Of a DNA stretch of 50,188 nucleotides, positions 1-7,669 are shown in pieces. Position 1 is the stretch's first letter. Every line of letters begins with the position of its first letter. The notes beneath the pieces are model-generated. The model was given only the letters and a program-made list of their open reading frames with translations, did not search any database and had not been told where the DNA came from. Made by a program: the position numbers and the translations under genes. Source of the stretch: Hyphococcus sp. (lineage in GTDB: Bacteria; Pseudomonadota; Alphaproteobacteria; Caulobacterales; Parvularculaceae). The stretch spans positions 1-50,188 of the forward strand of contig JABDJK010000011.1 in NCBI GenBank assembly GCA_013002535.1, written 5' to 3'.

Positions 1-540
1 GTGCAACACCTATTAGCAATTTAAAGCCACGCGTTAGACAACTAACTTCTATTCTGATGCAGAACTACAAAACTATGCAAGAGACCATCACAATTTAAGC
101 AACAGGGAATCTTCTACACATCCCATAAAATCCATTTTATTCCGTAGGCCGATAAATATATTTTCGTTCGCGTAGTTTAGTTCGCGCCCGCTATTTCCTG
201 GATTTCTTTTCGCCAACATTTGGCTTTGTAAATTAACAATTGTCAAGCTTTCAGTTTAGCTTGGTCCGCGATTGTGCGTTTTGCCACAACGTAATGCGTG
301 AAAAATTTTCAAATCCACATTTGGCCAGAGAAATTCCGGATCCATATTTGAACCCGTATAAATTCTTGCGTAACTCTGGCATAAAATCTCTTATTCAACC
401 CTACGAATTCTCGCCAAGAAAATCTGGCCACTCTAGGGAAACCAAATGTCACGACTCGAATAATAAATATTTCGAACGACAAATATTGGACAGGATAATA
501 AACCGTGTCACAGGCACATGACTTAGAAAAGAACAAGGTT

Positions 541-589
541 GCTGGTCGGCATGTGGGGCAGGGTTGGGGGTCCCTGTATACCGACCAGC
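541..589. other. Long perfect stem-loop with nested hairpin
   Basis: A 9-bp perfect outer stem (GCTGGTCGG at 541-549 with CCGACCAGC at 581-589) encloses a second 5-bp stem (CAGGG 559-563 with CCCTG 572-576) around a G-rich loop. No T-tract follows, so it is not a standard intrinsic terminator. It could be a REP-like repeat, the end of a mobile element or part of a small structured RNA. The sequence shows only the structure; the role is unknown. Confidence 0.5.
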
Positions 590-626
590 TATATAGCGCG
601 CGAGTGTTCCGTTATCAGCACGCAAT

Positions 627-643
627 CACACCAATATGGTGTG
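627..643. repeat. 17-bp palindrome, first of two CACCA/TGGTG motifs
   Basis: A perfect inverted repeat with 7-bp arms (CACACCA and TGGTGTG) around ATA. A related but shorter motif, CACCA-AC-TGGTG, lies at 807-818. Two similar dyads 180 bp apart in non-coding DNA could be binding sites for one dimeric regulator, but no regulator gene is visible beside them. Confidence 0.35.
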
Positions 644-983
644 CTTGGTTAATGTGCGGTTAATATTTATCGAGCGAACATTTTCCAAGTCGCAACTAAT
701 CCGCAGCGTGTTACCTTTTGTTCATCTGGGGGCAATTTATTTGGTGTCGCGCCAAAATGACAAAATCGACGCCAATCATGTAGGTGACGCGAATAGATCA
801 TGATTGCACCAACTGGTGTAAGCGTGTGATGAACGACCGTTTCGAGCGCTGGCGTGTTCGCTCAGGCGTAATCGAAGCGGTCGAGTCGAATTCAATTATC
901 AGCGCCCGCCCGAATGCCGTTTGCAAAATGCGGATAAGCTATTGATTTTTTACAATTAATCACTTGAAACATATAGCTATCGC

Positions 984-1033
984 TCAGACTACAAATATGG
1001 GGGTCAGAGGTTTGAATCCTTTCGGGTGCGCCA
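984..1033 (+). pseudogene. 3' half of an Arg-like tRNA (attachment-site scar)
   Basis: From the anticodon arm to CCA this matches the layout of a bacterial tRNA-Arg: anticodon-loop-like CTACAAA, variable loop, T-arm (AGAGG 1006-1010, loop TTTGAAT, CCTTT 1018-1022), acceptor strand CGGGTGC 1023-1029, discriminator G and encoded CCA 1031-1033. The D-arm and the 5' acceptor strand (GCACCCG expected) are absent upstream. The anticodon stem has a mismatch, the anticodon would read ACA where Arg-ACG is expected, and the invariant TTC of the T-loop is TTT. It is therefore not a working tRNA. A 3' tRNA fragment starting at the anticodon loop is the usual product of tyrosine-integrase integration. By orientation, the element and the intact tRNA would lie to the left. 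Confidence 0.65.
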
Positions 1034-1086
1034 TTTTTCTCGCCAAAACTTGACGTTACCCTCAACGGCGCTCACTTACCGCGGCC

Positions 1087-2664
1087 ATGACCGACGAATA
1101 CAAAAACCGCCGAACGTTCGCGATCATTTCTCACCCGGACGCCGGTAAAACGACGCTGACGGAGAAATTGTTGTTCGCGTCGGGCGCTATTCGTCTCGCG
1201 GGCGAAGTCAAAGCCAAGGGCGAGCGACGCCGTGCGCGCTCTGACTGGCTGGCGATTGAACAAAAGCGCGGCATCTCGGTGACGACATCGGCGATGACGT
1301 TTGAACATGACGGCATTGTCTTCAACTTGCTTGATACGCCGGGCCACGAGGATTTTTCTGAAGACACTTATCGCACGCTCACCGCAGTCGACTCTGCGAT
1401 CATGGTCATTGACGCAGCAAAAGGCATTGAGCCGCAGACGCGTAAACTTTTCGAAGTGTGCCGCCTGCGCGACATTCCGATTATCACCTTCGTCAACAAG
1501 GTCGATCGCGAGGGCCGCGATCCGTTTGAAGTGATTGACGAGGTCGCCAGCGAACTCGCGCTGGATGTTTGTCCCAAAGTCTGGCCGGTTGGCCTCGGCG
1601 GGCAATTCAAGGCCTGCTACGACATGGACGAAAACCGCCTGTTGATGCCCGGCGAGGATGACGAGAGCGGGCACTTTGGGCGGGTCGAACAGTTAGACGG
1701 CGTTGACCACGCAAAACTTGACGCGCTGGTCGGCGAAAAAATGGCGGCGGAAGCGCGCGAACAAATGGAGCTCGCCCGCGAAGGCTATTCGCCGTTCGAT
1801 GTCGAGGCATTTCGTGACGGCTCGTTGACGCCGGTTTATTTTGGCTCAGCGTTGAAAGAATTCTCCGTTGCCGAACTTTTGCGCGACATTGGCAAATACT
1901 CCCCGCCCCCTGGAAAACAAAAAGCGGGCGACGACATGATCGCACCCGACGACAAGGCCGTCTCCGGGTTTATCTTTAAAGTCCAGGCGAATATGGACCC
2001 GAACCACCGCGACAGGATTGCTTTCATGCGCATGTGTTCGGGAAAATTCAAGCGCGGCATGAAATTGAAAGTTTCGCGCACTGGCAAGGCGCTCGCGGTA
2101 AACGCGCCAATATTCTTCATGGCGCAGGATCGTCAGCTTGCGGAGGAAGCTGTCGCCGGTGATATTGTCGGCATCCCAAATCACGGCGCGCTCGGCGTCG
2201 GCGACACGCTGTCGACCAAAGACGGGTTGCAATATTCCGGCCTGCCAGATTTTGCGCCGGAGATCATTCGCCGCGTGCGCCTCGACGATCCGATGAAATC
2301 GAAACAGATGAAGCGCGCGATGATCGCCCTCGCCGAAGAAGGCGCGAGCCAGGTATTCACACCGCGTCTCGGCGCTGATTTCTATGTCGGCGTTGTCGGA
2401 ACGCTGCAGCTTGACGTGATTGAGGCGCGCCTCATCGCAGAATATGGCGTTAAGGCGACGCTGGAGAGATGCGGTTATGAGACTGTGCGATGGATTGCCG
2501 GCGTTGATGACGACGTTAACGACTTCGTTTCAAAAAATCAGGGCGCCGTCGCAGACGACCGCTACGGCTCGCCAGTATTGCTCGCGCGCTCGCAATGGGA
2601 AGCCGGATACGCTGAGGAAAAAAATCCAAAGCTGAAATTCCTCAAAACCCGCGAGAGGGTTTGA
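1087..2664 (+). CDS. prfC: Peptide chain release factor 3 (RF3)
   Basis: A translational GTPase that releases RF1/RF2 from the ribosome after peptide hydrolysis; cytosolic. The 525-residue length is normal for RF3. Motif G1 (HPDAGKTT, residues 16-23), G3 (DTPGHEDF from 83) and G4 (NKVD, 137-140) are intact, and the C-terminal RF3-specific region continues to the natural stop. The ATG gives the family-typical short N-terminus before G1; I see no strong ribosome binding site in front of it. The gene stands alone, 53 bp after the tRNA scar, and is followed by REP-like hairpins. RF2 is encoded in the same window (36931-38041). Identification is secure. Confidence 0.96.
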   Translation: MTDEYKNRRTFAIISHPDAGKTTLTEKLLFASGAIRLAGEVKAKGERRRARSDWLAIEQKRGISVTTSAMTFEHDGIVFNLLDTPGHEDFSEDTYRTLTAVDSAIMVIDAAKGIEPQTRKLFEVCRLRDIPIITFVNKVDREGRDPFEVIDEVASELALDVCPKVWPVGLGGQFKACYDMDENRLLMPGEDDESGHFGRVEQLDGVDHAKLDALVGEKMAAEAREQMELAREGYSPFDVEAFRDGSLTPVYFGSALKEFSVAELLRDIGKYSPPPGKQKAGDDMIAPDDKAVSGFIFKVQANMDPNHRDRIAFMRMCSGKFKRGMKLKVSRTGKALAVNAPIFFMAQDRQLAEEAVAGDIVGIPNHGALGVGDTLSTKDGLQYSGLPDFAPEIIRRVRLDDPMKSKQMKRAMIALAEEGASQVFTPRLGADFYVGVVGTLQLDVIEARLIAEYGVKATLERCGYETVRWIAGVDDDVNDFVSKNQGAVADDRYGSPVLLARSQWEAGYAEEKNPKLKFLKTRERV

Positions 2665-2706
2665 AGTTTCTGCGGCTTCTCTTTGAGCAGGAAAGACCAA
2701 CGTCCT

Positions 2707-2815
2707 CTTATTCCCGCGCAGGCGGAAATCCAGCTTAGAAATGAAAGTCGCGCGAAGCTCGTCATTTTTTAATTGAATTGAACCCCGCTTTCGCGGGGGT
2801 GAGCGGGATCGGGGC
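2707..2815. repeat. REP-like pair of hairpins
   Basis: Two GC-rich hairpins sit between prfC and the amidohydrolase. ATTCCCGC (2710-2717) pairs imperfectly with GCGGAAAT (2722-2729), and CCCCGC (2783-2788) pairs perfectly with GCGGGG (2793-2798) over a TTTC loop. The wording, TTCCCGC...GCGGAAATCCAG followed by CCCCGCTTTCGCGGGGGTGAGCG broken into its two arms, is typical of dispersed repeats in proteobacterial intergenic DNA. It could also end prfC transcription, though no clean T-tract follows. Its presence argues that the long open frame upstream of 2931 is not coding. Confidence 0.6.
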
Positions 2816-2930
2816 GCGCCCATATAATAAACCGATAAAGACGATGCGCGCCCTTCATGCGGCGAACCGCCGCGAATGCAAAAATTTTATGGTATATAGG
2901 TATCGCGAAGCGATGAGAGAATTTCAAACG

Positions 2931-4415
2931 ATGGCCGACAATACTTTTCAAAATGACCCAGACGGCGCACGCCTGCCGATTAAAATCGACACGACATCGA
3001 ATGGCGAGTTTGAGCCGGTGCCGCTGGAGCCCCGCAACGAGGCGGCCAACGCCCTCGCCCATGAATGGGCGTCGAAGAATGCGAAACACACCGGGCGCTC
3101 CCGCCGTGACTTCATGATTTCCGCCAGCGGCGCCGCGACGACATTACTGGCCGTCAATCATGCAAACGCTATGGGGGAACGCCCCAAGAAAGGCGGCAAA
3201 TACGATATCAACCCAGAAGCCGCTATCGATGACGCCGCGGCAATGGACGCGCTCGGCGGCGAAGAGTTCATATTCGATGTGCAGGGGCACTACGTTAACC
3301 CGACCGGCGCCTGGCTGCGCGATGTTCCCGCCGGCGCCAATCCGTTTTTAGGCATGCAGAATGCGTGCGTCCAAAACGCAGACAAAACCGATCGTGCCTA
3401 TCTCAATTGTCTGGGAACGGAGCAATTCGTAAAAGACGTATTCTTAGATTCCGAAACCGACATGATGGTCTTGTCGTTTGTACCTTCCAAACGCGACGCG
3501 GAGCCGCTCACCATCGAAGAAGCCGATGAGACCCGGCGCATTGTTGACGCCATGGAGGGCGACCATCGCCTGATGCTTCATGGCCGCGTCAACCCGAACC
3601 AGCCGGGCGATCTTGAAGACATGGACCGGCTCGCCGCGGACTATCCAATTGCCGCGTGGAAGACCTACACCCAATGGGGCCCGGACGGCGCGCCAGGATT
3701 TTTCATGACCGACGACCCGGGCGAGAAAATGATCGCGAAAGCGCGCGAACTTGGTGTGCGCAACATCGCTATTCACAAGGGCCTCGCTTTTGGTCAGCAC
3801 TCCTATGAACACTCGACCTGCGCTGACATTGGCGAGGCCGCGAAACGCCACCCGGACATCAACTTCATTCTCTACCATTCCGGTTTTGATGTCGCGGTCA
3901 AAGAAGAGGCATTCACGCCGGGCGAAGGGAAAGCTGCAGGAATGGATGTACTTTGCCAATCGCTGCTCGACGCCGGCGTCGGGCCGGGCTCGAATGTCTA
4001 TGCCGAACTGGGAAGCACATGGAGGTTCTTGATGCGCGATCCGGATCAGGCGGCCCACGCGCTTGGAAAACTCATTAAATATTGCGGGGAAGACAATGTC
4101 TTATGGGGAACGGATTCGATCTGGTACGGATCGCCCCAGGATCAAATCCAGGCGTTCCGCGCTTTCCAGATCTCTGAAGAATATCAGGACCAATATGGCT
4201 ACGCCGCCATGACCAAGGAATTGCGCACGAAGATATTCGGTCTGAATGCGACAAAGCCTTACGGCATTTCCGCCGAGGAAGTCTCAAAACGAGCATCAAA
4301 GGATGCCCTCTCGCAGCGCCGACATGCCTATCTTGAAAATCCCGACCCGTCCTTTACGACCTATGGGCCGAAGAACCGCCGCGAGTTTTTGCATTTCAAA
4401 GCGCTCGGCGGGTAA
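2931..4415 (+). CDS. Tat-type amidohydrolase (amidohydrolase_2 family)
   Basis: A metal-dependent TIM-barrel hydrolase or decarboxylase of the amidohydrolase_2 type; substrate unknown. Visible motifs are QGHYVNP (first metal site, less canonical than HxH), IHKG, YHSGFD and WGTDS near the C-terminus. A twin-arginine signal, SRRDFM at residues 57-62 followed by a hydrophobic alanine-rich stretch, implies export across or anchoring to the inner membrane, after an unusually long 56-residue polar N-region. I start at ATG 2931 (494 aa), because the frame open from 2778 runs through REP-like DNA. The chorismate-mutase-like gene follows 18 bp downstream, probably in the same operon, so an aromatic or carboxylated substrate is plausible but unproven. 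Confidence 0.8.
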   Translation: MADNTFQNDPDGARLPIKIDTTSNGEFEPVPLEPRNEAANALAHEWASKNAKHTGRSRRDFMISASGAATTLLAVNHANAMGERPKKGGKYDINPEAAIDDAAAMDALGGEEFIFDVQGHYVNPTGAWLRDVPAGANPFLGMQNACVQNADKTDRAYLNCLGTEQFVKDVFLDSETDMMVLSFVPSKRDAEPLTIEEADETRRIVDAMEGDHRLMLHGRVNPNQPGDLEDMDRLAADYPIAAWKTYTQWGPDGAPGFFMTDDPGEKMIAKARELGVRNIAIHKGLAFGQHSYEHSTCADIGEAAKRHPDINFILYHSGFDVAVKEEAFTPGEGKAAGMDVLCQSLLDAGVGPGSNVYAELGSTWRFLMRDPDQAAHALGKLIKYCGEDNVLWGTDSIWYGSPQDQIQAFRAFQISEEYQDQYGYAAMTKELRTKIFGLNATKPYGISAEEVSKRASKDALSQRRHAYLENPDPSFTTYGPKNRREFLHFKALGG

Positions 4416-4433
4416 AGAACGGGACCGCAACAC

Positions 4434-4727
4434 ATGAAAAAAGCCGCCGACTGCAAAAACATGGATGAAGTGCGCGCTGAAATCGATCGCGTCGATCGCG
4501 CCCTCGTCGATTTGATGGCCAAACGTTGGACCTATGTCGACCGGGCGTGGTTTTTCAAGCGGACGCCGGACGAAGCATCCGTTCCCTGGCGCAACAAGGA
4601 CGTCATCGACAAAGTCAAAACCCGCGCCGAAGAAAAAGGCATGCCGCCGGAAATGGCCGAGGCGCTTTGGCGGACACTCATCGGCTGGGGCATTCAATAT
4701 GAAGAAGAGCGCCTGCGGGAGAAATAA
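4434..4727 (+). CDS. Chorismate mutase-like (AroQ fold) small protein
   Basis: A 97-residue all-helical protein of the AroQ/CM_2 type, to which chorismate mutases and PchB-like isochorismate-pyruvate lyases belong. The first helix carries the family pattern (R..IDRVDRALVDLMAKR, residues 14-31), followed by a basic FKR at 41-43 and a C-terminal helix with ALWRTLI and EE. It lacks any signal peptide, so it should be cytosolic even though its upstream partner has a Tat signal. The gap to the amidohydrolase is 18 bp, suggesting co-transcription. Whether it is a mutase, a lyase or a non-canonical family member cannot be told from sequence alone. No other shikimate-pathway gene is nearby. Confidence 0.78.
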   Translation: MKKAADCKNMDEVRAEIDRVDRALVDLMAKRWTYVDRAWFFKRTPDEASVPWRNKDVIDKVKTRAEEKGMPPEMAEALWRTLIGWGIQYEEERLREK

Positions 4728-4816
4728 ATTATTATTTGCACCTAGCGCCAGAGCTTATTTATCTTATTTCCGTTGCCTGGTCTTCGATTGGGATCCAACA
4801 AGGAAAAACCAAAAAA

Positions 4817-5776
4817 ATGTTGTCATGGTTTTCGATAGGTCTCGGCTTATTGCTGATGACTATCGGCGCAGATGTACTGGTGCGCGGCGCCAGCGCCATC
4901 GCACGGCGTTTTGGTTTGTCGGAATTGTTTATCGGGTTGACGCTCGTCGGATTTGGAACGTCTACCCCGGAACTTGTCTCTTCAATTGAGGCGGCGCGCA
5001 TTGGGGCTGCCGGCGTGGCGCTGGGTAATGTTGTCGGCTCCAATATCGTCAACGTTTTGCTGATCATTGGCATCGCGACTCTGATCGCGCCGATCGCAGT
5101 CGATCCGCGCGCTTTTCGCCGCGATGCGCTGGTGCTCGCGATCGCAACGATAGCAGCCGTGGGCATCGCTATGACAGGCTCGTTTGGTCGCGCGGCAGGC
5201 GGACTGTTTATAGCGGCGTTGGCCGCGTATATCGCTTTTGCTCTTTTCAATGAGCGCGTCCACGCCAATGCGCCGGAGGCTTTGCGACATGAACAGGAAG
5301 CCGCCGCTTTTGCGCGCGGTAATGCAAATATTCATTTGGCGTTCGGGCTTTCTGTCATTGGCCTTATTTTGTTGATAGTCGGAGCAAAGCTGCTCGTGAA
5401 CGGCGCGGTAGACATCGCAACAAAGCTTGAGATCAGCGACGCGATAATCGGACTTACAGTTGTTGCAATTGGCACGTCACTCCCGGAACTTGTGACCTCG
5501 ATTACGGCTGCAATGCGCGGAAAGAGCGGCCTCGCCATGGGCAATATTGTCGGATCGAACATCTATAACATTCTGGGCATTCTCGGGCTCACGGCGCTTG
5601 TCGCTCCGTTCGAGGTTTCACCGCGCATTCAACAAATCGATATCTGGATAATGCTTGCCGCCACGGCGTTGGTCATTTTCTTCGCCCGCACTGATCATCA
5701 TGTCAAACGCTGGGAGGGCGCCGTACTGGCGGCATTGTTCCTTGTTTATATCTCGTCGATGATCGCCAGCGCCTAA
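4817..5776 (+). CDS. Calcium/sodium antiporter (YrbG/CaCA family)
   Basis: An inner-membrane cation exchanger, about ten hydrophobic segments in two inverted halves. Each half has the alpha-repeat signature: GNVVGSN at about residue 70 and GNIVGSN at about 242, preceded by GFGTSTPEL and AIGTSLPEL. I choose ATG 4817 (319 aa, the family length) because AAGGA at 4800-4804 precedes it and the first transmembrane segment begins at once; the frame open from 4736 would add an unlike N-terminus. It follows the chorismate-mutase-like gene by about 90 bp and converges on the dksA-like gene with a 4-bp overlap of stop codons. Ion specificity is not certain. Confidence 0.92.
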   Translation: MLSWFSIGLGLLLMTIGADVLVRGASAIARRFGLSELFIGLTLVGFGTSTPELVSSIEAARIGAAGVALGNVVGSNIVNVLLIIGIATLIAPIAVDPRAFRRDALVLAIATIAAVGIAMTGSFGRAAGGLFIAALAAYIAFALFNERVHANAPEALRHEQEAAAFARGNANIHLAFGLSVIGLILLIVGAKLLVNGAVDIATKLEISDAIIGLTVVAIGTSLPELVTSITAAMRGKSGLAMGNIVGSNIYNILGILGLTALVAPFEVSPRIQQIDIWIMLAATALVIFFARTDHHVKRWEGAVLAALFLVYISSMIASA

Positions 5777-6117
5777 CGCGTGCTCGCGCAACCAACACAA
5801 ATTTGCGTCGTCGGATCAATCTCAAGGCGTTTGACGGCAATCGCCTCCCCGCATTCACCGCAATAACCGAACTCGTCTTCCGTGATACGGGCCAGCGCCG
5901 CTTCGATTTTTTTCAGCTCACCAGCGCGGCGTGTTTCCTGCGCCTTTGCCATTTGTTGTTGCTGGATCGCATCGAGCCGCGTCAGGCGGCCGGTGGATTG
6001 CTGATCGAGTTCTACGGGCTTGCGCGCGTCTTCGCTGGCGCCGGAAAGCGCATTCAATTCATCCCGCCGCGCGATTAAAAGCGCGCGAAAATGATCGAGG
6101 TCGATTTTATCATTCAT
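5773..6117 (-). CDS. DksA/TraR-type zinc finger protein
   Basis: A small RNA-polymerase-binding protein of the DksA/TraR family, 114 aa. The N-terminal part (about residues 5-75) is helical and charged, as in the coiled coil that enters the polymerase secondary channel. The C-terminal finger is C-x2-C-x17-C-x2-C (CGEC...CVGC) with all four cysteines. It is shorter than E. coli DksA (151 aa), so it may be one of several paralogues and not the main ppGpp cofactor. It is last in a reverse-strand run after pepA, DUF1499, holC and the glutaredoxin-like gene, 2 bp after the last. Confidence 0.85.
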   Translation of the reverse strand: MNDKIDLDHFRALLIARRDELNALSGASEDARKPVELDQQSTGRLTRLDAIQQQQMAKAQETRRAGELKKIEAALARITEDEFGYCGECGEAIAVKRLEIDPTTQICVGCASTR

Positions 6118-6119
6118 GG

Positions 6120-6770
6120 TTATGGCCGATAGACCCGCCGAATATGCCGCAGTATCGCCGAGGCGCCAATAACCTCAACGCCGATATTTGGATCGACGAT
6201 ACGCGGGGCGCCGCGCGAAGGCCGCCACAAATATTCAACCTCGGATTCGCACATAACTTCTTTGACGAGGCGCGCGCGAGGGTCCCGCTCACCTGCATAC
6301 AGCTCCACCGGATTTGCGAGATGATAAGATTGCTTCAGGTAAAACATGCCTCGCAGGAAACGCACGAGCATCGCCAATTGCGACGAAAACAAATTTAGCG
6401 GCGCGAGCCAATGGAGCCAGTGGCGCCCGCCGCCATAAGTTTCATGCAAATACTTCGAGATATTGGCGCTCTCATACATTGCGGCGCCGGTGTTTGGATC
6501 GACGAGATAGGGAAATTGCGCCTTCCCGCCGAGCCGTTCGACATCGGGGCGAAAGCGCTTGCCGCCTTTTGGACAAGGGCGAACGATAACTGGAACGCCA
6601 GCCTGCGCGATTGCTTCGCGTGCAACGCGGCAATAAGGACAGGCTTCAAACTCATAGAGCAAAAGCGGTTCCGCCAGGCTCGCCGCTTCAAGGCGCACGC
6701 CGCCGGCTCCAAAGCGCAAGGCAGACGCAACGGCAGATGTCGCCAAATTGACGGAATAGAAAGCGGTCAT
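6120..6770 (-). CDS. Tandem glutaredoxin/GST N-domain protein
   Basis: A 216-aa protein with two thioredoxin-fold modules of the GST_N type. The first (about residues 35-115) has CPYC at 44-47 and a proline-containing PYLVDPNTGA segment. The second (about 140-216) aligns by eye with the first (ELYAGERDPRARLVKEV, APRIVDPN) but has lost both active-site cysteines. One module should be redox or glutathione active, the other structural. ATG 6770 is chosen because it lies just after the holC stop with AGGA in front; the longer frame would overlap holC by 17 bp. Substrate unknown. Confidence 0.75.
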   Translation of the reverse strand: MTAFYSVNLATSAVASALRFGAGGVRLEAASLAEPLLLYEFEACPYCRVAREAIAQAGVPVIVRPCPKGGKRFRPDVERLGGKAQFPYLVDPNTGAAMYESANISKYLHETYGGGRHWLHWLAPLNLFSSQLAMLVRFLRGMFYLKQSYHLANPVELYAGERDPRARLVKEVMCESEVEYLWRPSRGAPRIVDPNIGVEVIGASAILRHIRRVYRP

Positions 6771-6771
6771 C

Positions 6772-7224
6772 CTATTCCTGTTTCTCAAATCGATTGGTTT
6801 GCGGCGACTGTTTCCAATAGGTCGCTTCGTGGCCTTCGGCCTTCACCGCCTTCCAGAAGCCCCGCGCCTCGCCGACCGCTTCATCGTCGCGGCCGTCAAA
6901 TATCATGACGCAACGCTCCAGCCCGGCAATCGATAGTGGTTCTGCTTTGGCCCCGTCCACCAGAAATATAATATTCGGCTCATTCGGCGCCCCATCTCCT
7001 TCGGTCAGCCAGATCGGTTCCTTGTCGCCCTCCACACCGGCGCCGTGGGGCAGGAAGCTTTCGTCGCGATAGGTCCAGAGGAAATCGTCGAGCGCCTTAA
7101 CCCGTTCGCGCGAACCCGCGCGCACCACGGCCCGCCAATTGCGCTCCAACGTTTTCTCAAGAAGACCTGGCAACACGTCTTCCAGACGCGAGCGCTCAAG
7201 ATGATAAAATAAGACTTCGGTCAT
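6772..7224 (-). CDS. holC: DNA polymerase III chi subunit
   Basis: The clamp-loader chi subunit, which links the polymerase III holoenzyme to single-strand-binding protein. The 150-residue protein starts with the family pattern (EVLFYHLERSRLEDVLP), has the W-R-A-V-V-R and LDDFLWTYRDESFLPHG segments and the C-terminal Rossmann-like PNIIFLVDGA. The start overlaps the end of the DUF1499 gene by 4 bp (ATGA type), so the two are translationally coupled. The pepA-holC linkage is widespread in proteobacteria and supports the call. Confidence 0.92.
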   Translation of the reverse strand: MTEVLFYHLERSRLEDVLPGLLEKTLERNWRAVVRAGSRERVKALDDFLWTYRDESFLPHGAGVEGDKEPIWLTEGDGAPNEPNIIFLVDGAKAEPLSIAGLERCVMIFDGRDDEAVGEARGFWKAVKAEGHEATYWKQSPQTNRFEKQE

Positions 7225-7658
7225 TCCGCCAAGGCGTCGCGCAATGCTGCCAGCCGCTCTGCGTTGGCGCCGCGGTCGCTGTATCCGACGCGCGAGGCGG
7301 ACCGGACATGAACTAGCGTCGGCGCTTTGCGGAACTCCACATCGTCAACGAATTTCATTTTCTCCGACGTATAAGTCGCGGCGATATAATCGTCTGTTTG
7401 CGAAACAATGACGCCGCCTGTCGCGGCGACCGCTGCGGGGATTTTCTCCCATGCCTCCAGCGCTAACGGCGCCGTCACATGTCTCTGATCGGCGTGGTCT
7501 TCCGAGACTTTGCAATTGGGTGATGACGGGCATGGCGCAAGCTTGCCCTCGACGAGCCCCGGCGCGACGCCGTTTTGCGATTTATTCGCCAAATAATAGA
7601 AGGCGCCGACGCCAAGCGCGGCGATGAACAGAACACCAATTAAAACTTTCATCATCAC
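7221..7658 (-). CDS. DUF1499 membrane-anchored protein
   Basis: A 145-aa protein with one N-terminal transmembrane segment (VLIGVLFIAALGVGAFYYLA) and a periplasmic DUF1499 domain recognised from CPSSPNCKVSED and the later VDDVEF and RSASRVGYSD motifs. Biochemical function of DUF1499 is unknown. Possible starts are GTG 7658, ATG 7655 or ATG 7652; they change only the first residues. It lies 11 bp after pepA and overlaps holC by 4 bp, so it belongs to the same transcript. Confidence 0.82.
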   Translation of the reverse strand: MMMKVLIGVLFIAALGVGAFYYLANKSQNGVAPGLVEGKLAPCPSSPNCKVSEDHADQRHVTAPLALEAWEKIPAAVAATGGVIVSQTDDYIAATYTSEKMKFVDDVEFRKAPTLVHVRSASRVGYSDRGANAERLAALRDALAE

Positions 7659-7669
7659 CGCATTTTTCC

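Larger units (their letters stand above)
1..983. other. AT-rich stretch without a convincing gene
   Basis: No reading frame here has a ribosome binding site, a recognisable motif or protein-like composition. The longest (240-521, TTG start, 93 codons) resembles nothing I know and is overlapped by an equally open frame on the other strand. The stretch is visibly richer in A and T than the core genes to its right. It holds a long stem-loop (541-589) and two related small palindromes (627-643 and 807-818), listed separately, and ends at a tRNA 3' fragment. I read it as the distal edge of a decayed or still present integrated element lying to the left, which is inference. Confidence 0.5.

Noticed and set aside
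240-521. 93-codon open frame at the left edge
   Set aside because: TTG start, no ribosome binding site, no motif, overlapped by an open frame on the other strand, AT-rich random composition.
960-1033. A complete tRNA gene before prfC
   Set aside because: Only the 3' half is there; no D-arm or matching 5' acceptor strand lies upstream, and the anticodon stem is broken.
2778-2930. 51-residue N-terminal extension of the amidohydrolase
   Set aside because: It is translated repeat DNA with a hairpin; the family-like N-region starts at the ATG at 2931.
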